Shown in pieces: positions 6,158-10,603 of a stretch of 10,603 bases of DNA. Location of the stretch: NCBI GenBank assembly GCA_023413185.1, contig JAEZQD010000148.1:1-10603 (forward strand). The letters run 5' to 3'. Under the pieces are notes generated by a model, which saw only the letters and a program-made list of their open reading frames with translations, was not told the DNA's origin and did not search any database. Position 1 is the first letter of the stretch, and each line of letters begins with the position of its first letter. This stretch comes from Bacillota bacterium (GTDB lineage Bacteria > Bacillota > Clostridia > Oscillospirales > Ruminococcaceae). The translations under genes and the position numbers were made by a program.

Positions 6158-7498
6158 TTGTCTCCATTCAGCGGTTCTCGCGGCAGCACCTGGGGACCGT
6201 ACCTGATTTCCGCCATCGAGGGGGGCGACCTTGAGATTGTGGAGGACGTGTACGGAAACCGCAGTGAGGCTACCCTGCAGGTGTACTACAGCACGGCAAC
6301 AGACCCCATTAGAAAAAGTCAAAGCGGTGCGCTGATCGGCACGCAGGAACCGAACTGGTCCCCCCAGCCGCCCGCCGACATAAGCTCGGTGCGTTCGGTG
6401 CGCTTTGTCATCAGTGGGTTTACCGAGAACGGGCAAAACGGGTCTCACGATATGTTGCTCAAGCCGGGCAGCAAGCTTACCCTCGCGTGGAAGATGCGTA
6501 CCCCCGTAGACACGCCGCCCGACGAGAAGGCGTGGAACTCGATCTCGCAGATTACCACCTATATCAATTCAAACGGCAATACGATTGAAATGATGCCCGC
6601 AGAACCGCAGCGGGTAGGCATTGAGGTGCACACAAGCACCAAGGGCGAAATCGGCAGCAGGGTATGGCTGGACGAGAATAAGAACGGCATACGTGACGAG
6701 GGAGAGCAGGGCGTAAACGGCGTGCCGACAACCCTGTATCAGCGCGTAGGCAGCTCTTGGCAGGTGGTTGCCACCACGATGACCGGAGATGCCGCCGAAG
6801 GCGCGGGTTACTACCTGTTCCCGCACCTTGACCCGGGGCAGTACTATGTTGCGTTTCGTCTCGCGGGGCTTGGTTACGAAGAGACACTGCCGCTTGTGGG
6901 CAACGACCCCACCGTGGATTCCAACGGCAGGATGATAGCGGGTGTGCTGCGCACCGACACGATTACGCTCGCCGAGGGGCAGAGCATTCGTACCATCGAC
7001 CAGGGGGTTAACGCGGCGCGCTTTTTCCTCACAAAAACCGCCAATCGCACATTCTTTACCTACGCGGGTTCGGTCATTGAGTACAGAATCACCGTTTTTA
7101 ACAACGGACCCACCCCGCTGACCGCTGTGACCGTACGCGATGCTTTGATTGAGCTGGATGAGGAGATCGCCGTTCTGCCCGTAGGAGAAAGCAGAACCTT
7201 AACCGGCAGCTATACCGCCACCCCAGCCGATGTGCAGAACAGGCGTGTTGACAATATCGCCACCGCGGATTCCGACGAAACGGACGAAATTTCTGCGTCG
7301 CGCACAGTGAACTACCACCGACCATCCTCCGGCGGCGAGCCGACAGGGGAAACGGGCAGCGAGCGCCCGCTGATTCCAGAGACCGGAGGGTCACAAGCGC
7401 GACCCGGTGAGGATGAATTAGCCTTGCGTTATTTTGGCCGCTCACAACACGCATGGCTTGCGATGCTTTTGCATAGACTCACCGACTTGATTGTTTGA
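6158..7498 (+). pseudogene. 3' fragment of the broken surface-protein gene (SdrD B-like and DUF11-type domains)
   Basis: This frame is open from 6152 with no ribosome site; meaningful protein starts near 6179 (RGSTWGPYLISAIEGG), directly continuing the previous frame. It contains an SdrD B-like/Cna-B-type domain (EIGSRVWLDENKNGIRDEGE through TIDQGVNAA, about 6646-7020). After it comes a DUF11-type domain (FFLTKTANRTFFTYAGSVIEYRITV..GPTPL, about 7021-7310) and an IPETGG motif near 7372 resembling a sortase signal. The expected hydrophobic helix and basic tail after that motif are missing; the end reads LAMLLHRLTDLIV. Domain names come from family knowledge. The protein would have been a secreted, wall-associated adhesin or matrix-type protein. 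Confidence 0.75.
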
Positions 7499-7561
7499 TT
7501 CCTACGTTAAGTATCTTTAAGGCACTTGCTGAAGCAATACGATAATAAATATAGGCAAAGC

Positions 7562-7595
7562 AAAAGACCGTCGATGTTAAAATCGACGGTCTTTT
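7562..7595. terminator. Bidirectional terminator between the surface-protein gene and tRNA-Pro
   Basis: A perfect 14-bp stem AAAAGACCGTCGAT/ATCGACGGTCTTTT (7562-7575/7582-7595) with the 6-base loop GTTAAA. A/T tracts on both arms let it end the plus-strand gene and also the minus-strand tRNA, which finishes five bases away. Confidence 0.9.
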
Positions 7596-7599
7596 ATTA

Positions 7600-7675
7600 T
7601 GGTCGGAGTGGCGGGACTTGAACCCGCGGCCTCTTGGTCCCGAACCAAGCACGCTACCATCTGCGCTACACCCCG
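7600..7675 (-). tRNA. tRNA-Pro (anticodon CGG)
   Basis: A 76-base tRNA including encoded CCA. The acceptor stem CGGGGTG pairs with CACTCCG (one G-U), the anticodon stem is CTTGG/CCAAG, and the loop TTCGGGA gives anticodon CGG (complement of 7640-7642), reading proline codon CCG. The T arm GCGGG-TTCAAGT-CCCGC is intact, as is the D arm GCGC..GCGT region with AGATGGTAG. It has a consensus promoter 60 bases upstream and a terminator immediately downstream, so it is transcribed alone. Confidence 0.96.
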
Positions 7676-7737
7676 ATGATGGATATAAGCATATCTTCGC
7701 CCGCCAAAAGGGCGGTGCCAAAACATGTCGCTGAATT

Positions 7738-7766
7738 ATTATATGCCATAATAATTTTATTGTCAA
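7738..7766 (-). promoter_or_regulatory. Promoter of tRNA-Pro
   Basis: On the minus strand TTGACA (7761-7766), a 17-base spacer and TATAAT (7738-7743) match the consensus perfectly. The predicted start near 7731 leaves a leader of about 55 bases with a GC-rich hairpin, CCGCCC/GGGCGG, centred near 7710. Confidence 0.9.
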
Positions 7767-7771
7767 GACAC

Positions 7772-7823
7772 GGTCTGCGTCTTGATTTATTTATTGCGGT
7801 CTGCGTCTTGATTTATTTATTGC
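7772..7823. repeat. 26-bp tandem duplication upstream of the tRNA-Pro promoter
   Basis: Two exact, adjacent 26-bp copies (7772-7797 and 7798-7823) begin GGTCTGCGTC and end TTATTTATTGC. The first copy starts six bases beyond the -35 hexamer. No open frame uses them convincingly. It looks like a recent slippage duplication. The remainder of 7824-8064 shows no recognisable gene or clear promoter. Confidence 0.9.
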
Positions 7824-8079
7824 ATAAAAGGTTGTTAGGAGGGCAGAAAGGTATCGGTAAATCCTTTATAGTCACGTCTAACCGTATAGATACTCGTTTG
7901 AGCTTTCTTATAACATTTTTCACCCTTTACACCAGCTTTTGCATCATGGCGGCATAATCAAAACTACTGTTCGTGCAAAAAAAATGCTGGTTCATGTAGT
8001 TAACGGTATTATTTTAAGTGGTTCTGCTAAGCTATAGCTGCTATACATAGCACATGAAACATTAATGGAGGAAGAAACA

Positions 8080-8454
8080 ATGAAACGATTAATCGCCCTG
8101 GTCATGACACTTATTTTGGCACTCAGCCTAGCAGCGTGCAATTCCAAACCCGATAAGCAGCCGTTAATAGATGCATATAACGCAGCCAGCTCATCTTTCG
8201 ACGAGGTTGCCAATCTTGTTAATGAGAATGCGGACGTTGTGGCGCCTGAGTTGATTGAGGTGCTCAATCAGACGGCAGACATGCTGTTAGAGTATAAAAC
8301 TCTGACGGAAGAAGATTTGACACAGGAGCAGATTGATATTGCAATCGAGTTTTTAAAGACGGTACCCGATTCTATGCAGACAATTAAGGGCAGCATCGAG
8401 CAGGATTTAGAGAATATGGGTAGCACTGAACTGGACGGCGGCGCAGAGGGCTAA
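8080..8454 (+). CDS. Small helical lipoprotein of unknown function
   Basis: A 124-residue predicted lipoprotein. A basic N terminus (MKR), a hydrophobic segment and the lipobox LSLAAC predict cleavage before Cys20 and anchoring to the outer face of the membrane. The mature part is rich in Glu/Asp/Leu and looks mostly alpha-helical, with no cysteines or catalytic motif that I recognise; it ends in an acidic Gly-rich tail. The start at 8080 is preferred over an in-frame ATG at 8065 because GGAGGA (8067-8072) lies inside that extension, seven bases before 8080. It has its own terminator and convergent lacI-type neighbour. I do not recognise the family, and I found no convincing promoter. Confidence 0.85.
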   Translation: MKRLIALVMTLILALSLAACNSKPDKQPLIDAYNAASSSFDEVANLVNENADVVAPELIEVLNQTADMLLEYKTLTEEDLTQEQIDIAIEFLKTVPDSMQTIKGSIEQDLENMGSTELDGGAEG

Positions 8455-8496
8455 AAGGCTTACTGAACTAGCAATCCAAAAGCAAATAAAACATGA

Positions 8497-8540
8497 AGGC
8501 TTGTCCTATTGCGCATTGTAATAGGGCAAGCCTCTTATAT
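8497..8540 (+). terminator. Terminator of the small lipoprotein gene
   Basis: AGGCTTGTCCTATT (8497-8510) pairs with AATAGGGCAAGCCT (8520-8533), 14 bp with one G-U pair and a 9-base loop. An imperfect T-rich tail CTTATATT follows. Confidence 0.75.
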
Positions 8541-8615
8541 TATACCCTGCAAAATATACACCAGTCGAATTTTGGATTATTGGAGTGCTTGATAAACCGC
8601 ACCTATGTTCAGCAA

Positions 8616-8630
8616 ACCGATCCAATCGGT
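8616..8630 (-). terminator. Weak hairpin after the LacI-family gene
   Basis: ACCGAT/ATCGGT with a three-base loop lies three bases after the regulator's stop codon on the minus strand and is followed only by TTTG. It may help termination, but it is a poor candidate. Confidence 0.3.
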
Positions 8631-8632
8631 CA

Positions 8633-9661
8633 TCAATCGATTCTGCGGCAGGTCTTTCCTTCCTTTAAGATCATCTCAAGAGAAGGAGAGCCGGACTCCG
8701 GGAACTTTCCGTTGATTAAATCCATCAGCTGCCTCACTGCGACCTGACCAAGCTGTTCAACAGGTTGGCACATGGTGGTGAGATCCGGCAGTAGGGCGGC
8801 ATACTCAATCTCCTGATAAAGACCATCGAAACCCATCACCGAGATATCCTCGGGTACGCGTATGTTCATATCCCGCGCCGCGGCAATGCCTCCGAACGCC
8901 CCTAAGTCGCAACCAAACAGTACGGCTGTCGGTCGCTTGTCGCGCTGAAAAATCTGTTTCATCACGTCGTAGCCATCACTAAACTTAAAACTGCCGCTCA
9001 TAATTGAATTATCGTCCACCAACAGTCCCGCCGCAGCCATCGCTTGCGTAAAGCCCTCGACACGTTTTTGCGAAACACCACTGATCATAGGTCCGGTTAC
9101 GTGGATAATAGAACGGTGCCCCAGACTGATTAAGTGGTTTGTCGCATCAAAGGCCGCTTTGACGTTATCAATGTTAACGCTTACTACATTTTGCGACCGC
9201 AGATTGCTTTGCAGAACGGTAAAGGGCATGCGGATGCTTTCTAAAAACTCAATGTCCTCCGAATCGAGATCGTTGAGCAGTGCGATAATAATACCGTCAA
9301 CACCCTGGCTTACCATCTTTCTTAGATTCTGCTTGTATGCTTTTTGATAGTCCCAGCTGGTGGTGCGGTTTTTACTGTTTGCTATAAAGATGCTGTAATT
9401 GGTTTGAGATACGCCATCCTCAACACCCGAAGCGATACCGCCCCAGAATGGTTGAGTGATGTTGTAGATTAACAAACCAATAATATTGCTTGTTTTAGAT
9501 ACCAACGAACGAGCCGCGGCACTGGGGATATAGTTTTCCTGATTAATTACTTCCATTACCCTGAGGCGAGTCGCTTCCTTTACCCCGGGTGAATTGTTGA
9601 TCACACGGGACACCGTTGCGCGCGACACATTCGCTTTCCGTGCAATTTCATAGATATTCAT
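8633..9661 (-). CDS. LacI family transcriptional regulator
   Basis: A 342-residue LacI/GalR-family sugar-responsive regulator. The N terminus MNIYEIARKANVSRATVSRVIN is the helix-turn-helix; recognition-helix residues Ala15-Thr16 equal those of CcpA, fitting CcpA-like operators. The hinge YIPSAAARSL (44-53) carries the lever Leu53. The remaining 285 residues form the periplasmic-binding-protein-like effector domain (NIIGLLI, QGVDGIIIALL, LGHRSIIHVTGP, VPEDISVMGFDG), so a sugar or sugar phosphate is the likely ligand. The frame extends to 9775, but 9661 is the start: GGAG lies six bases before it and the promoter -10 lies inside the extension. The gene is divergent from a solute-binding lipoprotein and three matching operators lie between them. 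It is not CcpA itself judging from the core, though sequence comparison would be needed to be certain. Confidence 0.93.
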   Translation of the reverse strand: MNIYEIARKANVSRATVSRVINNSPGVKEATRLRVMEVINQENYIPSAAARSLVSKTSNIIGLLIYNITQPFWGGIASGVEDGVSQTNYSIFIANSKNRTTSWDYQKAYKQNLRKMVSQGVDGIIIALLNDLDSEDIEFLESIRMPFTVLQSNLRSQNVVSVNIDNVKAAFDATNHLISLGHRSIIHVTGPMISGVSQKRVEGFTQAMAAAGLLVDDNSIMSGSFKFSDGYDVMKQIFQRDKRPTAVLFGCDLGAFGGIAAARDMNIRVPEDISVMGFDGLYQEIEYAALLPDLTTMCQPVEQLGQVAVRQLMDLINGKFPESGSPSLEMILKEGKTCRRID

Positions 9662-9686
9662 ACCGATCTCCATTGGTTTTATTTTT

Positions 9687-9715
9687 ATTATAGCAATTTT
9701 ACATTGTGTGTACAA
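9687..9715 (-). promoter_or_regulatory. Extended -10 promoter of the LacI-family gene
   Basis: On the minus strand TGCTATAAT combines a perfect -10 (9687-9692) with the extended TGN element (9693-9695). A weak -35, TTGTAC, lies 17 bases upstream (9710-9715). Start near 9681 leaves a leader of about 20 bases. Confidence 0.75.
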
Positions 9716-9808
9716 CCAAATTAAGCGCATCTCTACATAGTTCGACCTGTTTTTGGCTACTTCAAGTGTGTGCAAACAACTATTTGCGAATGATTTTATC
9801 GTTATTTA

Positions 9809-9826
9809 TTGTAACCGCTCTCATAA
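9809..9826. promoter_or_regulatory. LacI-type operator, copy 1 (near the regulator gene)
   Basis: TGTAACCGCTCTCAT (9810-9824) matches copies 2 and 3 at 13 of 15 positions and fits the cre pattern in full. It lies about 100 bp upstream of the regulator's promoter, a position compatible with autoregulation through looping rather than direct blocking. Confidence 0.55.
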
Positions 9827-10088
9827 AAAATACTTGACCTTACGACCCACAATCGCAAGCAAATCAATACAATAAACTAAAAAAATACTTGAAAAATCGG
9901 GATTCTTTCGCCATTATACCTGCTGTGCTCAGGAGTATAGTATTATTATATCACTCTTTTTGTAAAAAGTCTTGATTTTCTGTCAACACTTTTAATAGTA
10001 AGCAATTGGTACGGATACAGCATGTTAACCAATGTGAAGTGAACATTGCTATAAACAAAAAAGAATTTTTGATATTTTTCGATTAGTA

Positions 10089-10116
10089 TTGACAAAAAGA
10101 AAAATATGAGTACAAT
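10089..10116 (+). promoter_or_regulatory. Promoter of the solute-binding protein gene
   Basis: TTGACA (10089-10094), a 16-base spacer and TACAAT (10111-10116). Start near 10123 would give a leader of about 360 bases carrying both operators, unusually long for a sugar operon. The region 9827-10088 is AT-rich. It holds the direct repeat AAAAAATACTTGA (9825-9837 and 9880-9892) and CAATGT/ACATTG (10030-10048), but no gene. Confidence 0.7.
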
Positions 10117-10144
10117 AAAAAACACAGCAAATATTCGAAACCAA

Positions 10145-10163
10145 AAATGTGAACGCTCTCATT
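10145..10163 (+). promoter_or_regulatory. LacI-type operator, copy 2
   Basis: AAATGTGAACGCTCTCATT has the central CG and pseudo-symmetric arms of LacI-family operators. It is centred about 32 bases after the predicted start site, a roadblock position. An exact inverted copy lies at 10345-10363. Confidence 0.8.
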
Positions 10164-10344
10164 ATTGCATTATTTGTGCATATATACAAAGTCAATTTTG
10201 ACTTCATTGGTTCCGCTTTGATTTATTTGACGAATAGAATCCGTGATACTGCATGGTTTTTGTTTATAAAGCAGGCTGTGCAACGGATAAATACTTATTA
10301 CAACAAAAGCGGAATATCGGTTACAATATCAAATTTCACACAAA

Positions 10345-10363
10345 AATGAGAGCGTTCACATTT
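10345..10363 (-). promoter_or_regulatory. LacI-type operator, copy 3 (inverted)
   Basis: This is the exact reverse complement of copy 2 over 19 bases, with its CG centre 199 bp downstream (about 19 helical turns). Being in phase and identical, the pair could be bridged by one regulator tetramer or by two dimers. Confidence 0.8.
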
Positions 10364-10410
10364 AATACAATCGGGTTTTAAGGAAAGAATAAAGTCGGAG
10401 ATTCTATATG

Positions 10411-10430
10411 TTCCGCAACGCTTTGCGGAA
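10411..10430 (+). other. Leader hairpin before the solute-binding protein gene
   Basis: TTCCGCAA/TTGCGGAA is a perfect 8-bp stem with a CGCT loop, 50 bases before the start codon. No T run follows, so it is not a terminator; it may stabilise the mRNA or mark processing. Confidence 0.5.
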
Positions 10431-10480
10431 TAAAAGGGAGATCTGCTTTATTGTATAAATAAAACACAAGGAGAATAACA

Positions 10481-10603
10481 ATGAAAAAAGCATTGGTTGC
10501 AACTATTTTAGCATTCACCATGCTCGCTACGACGGCTTGTAATGCCGGCGCTGGCACCGCTTCAAGTGACCCAGCTGGGCAGCCATCGTCATCGGCAGCT
10601 ACC
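10481..10603 (+). CDS. Lipoprotein, probable sugar ABC transporter solute-binding protein (3' cut by window edge)
   Basis: Only the first 41 codons are visible. MKKALVATILAFTMLATTAC is a lipoprotein signal peptide with the lipidated Cys20, followed by a flexible Ala/Gly/Ser/Pro-rich linker (GAGTASSDPAGQPSSSAA), the usual start of clostridial solute-binding lipoproteins. AAGGAG (10468-10473) lies seven bases before the ATG. The sugar-transport role is inferred from context: a divergent LacI-family regulator and two identical operators in the leader. The visible part alone shows only that it is a lipoprotein. Confidence 0.75.
   Translation, partial: MKKALVATILAFTMLATTACNAGAGTASSDPAGQPSSSAAT

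Noticed and set aside
7634..7957. 107-codon plus-strand frame
   Set aside because: It overlaps the tRNA-Pro gene, its promoter and the tandem repeat on the opposite strand, and it lacks a ribosome site.
9662..9775. N-terminal extension of the LacI-family protein by 38 residues
   Set aside because: The extended -10 promoter and ribosome site of the gene lie inside it, and the helix-turn-helix starts right at the later ATG.
9889..9917. Promoter-like TTGAAA-N17-CATTAT on the plus strand
   Set aside because: The -10 is poor and no gene or start codon follows for over 500 bases; the promoter at 10089 is better.
10149..10349. 66-codon plus-strand frame between the two operators
   Set aside because: It starts with GTG inside an operator, has no ribosome site, and its sequence resembles no protein I know; AT-rich leader DNA explains the open frame.
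1..10603. CRISPR array, phage or transposase gene
   Set aside because: No regularly spaced repeats, no transposase, integrase or phage structural reading frame was found in either strand.

Overview
The window looks like part of a Gram-positive Clostridia chromosome, probably Oscillospiraceae/Ruminococcaceae-like. The evidence is strong AGGAGG-type ribosome sites, textbook sigma-A promoters with 16-17 base spacers, moderately GC-rich genes between AT-rich intergenic regions, PerR/Fur-type operators, lipoprotein signal peptides and an intracellular GH3 beta-glucosidase. The lineage is inferred from style and gene content, not from a marker gene.

Left part (1-2370): the 3' part of a patatin-like phospholipase gene is cut by the window edge. 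A large inverted repeat follows. Next comes a peroxide/iron-stress unit, dps followed by ahpC, with one good promoter overlapped by a PerR-like box and then a Fur-like box. The unit ends in a 19-bp perfect terminator hairpin.

Middle part (2371-5694): a 795-residue GH3 beta-glucosidase gene has its own promoter and a cre/LacI-type operator in the leader, so it is probably carbon-source controlled. After its terminator lies an intergenic element of about 207 bp. It is bounded by 16-bp inverted repeats and contains an 86-nt segment that can fold as a four-way junction with no unpaired linker bases. It could be a small non-autonomous mobile element or a structured RNA; I do not recognise the family.

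Positions 5695-7498: remains of a secreted surface-protein gene (signal peptide, Ser/Glu-rich linker, SdrD B-like domain, DUF11-type domain, IPETG-like motif). It carries an in-frame amber codon at 6088 and a frameshift near 6175-6184, so it is called a pseudogene. A shared bidirectional terminator separates it from a minus-strand tRNA-Pro(CGG), whose promoter is a perfect TTGACA-N17-TATAAT. A 26-bp tandem duplication lies just upstream of that promoter.

Right part (7824-10603): a small 124-residue lipoprotein of unknown function, then a LacI-family regulator on the minus strand. About 820 bp of AT-rich control region follows, and then the first 41 codons of a plus-strand lipoprotein, probably the solute-binding protein of a sugar ABC transporter. 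Three similar LacI-type operators lie in this region. Two are identical inverted 19-mers whose CG centres are 199 bp apart, which would suit DNA looping. The simplest reading is a sugar-uptake operon controlled by its divergently encoded repressor. The GH3 operator shares the general LacI/CcpA format but not the same sequence.
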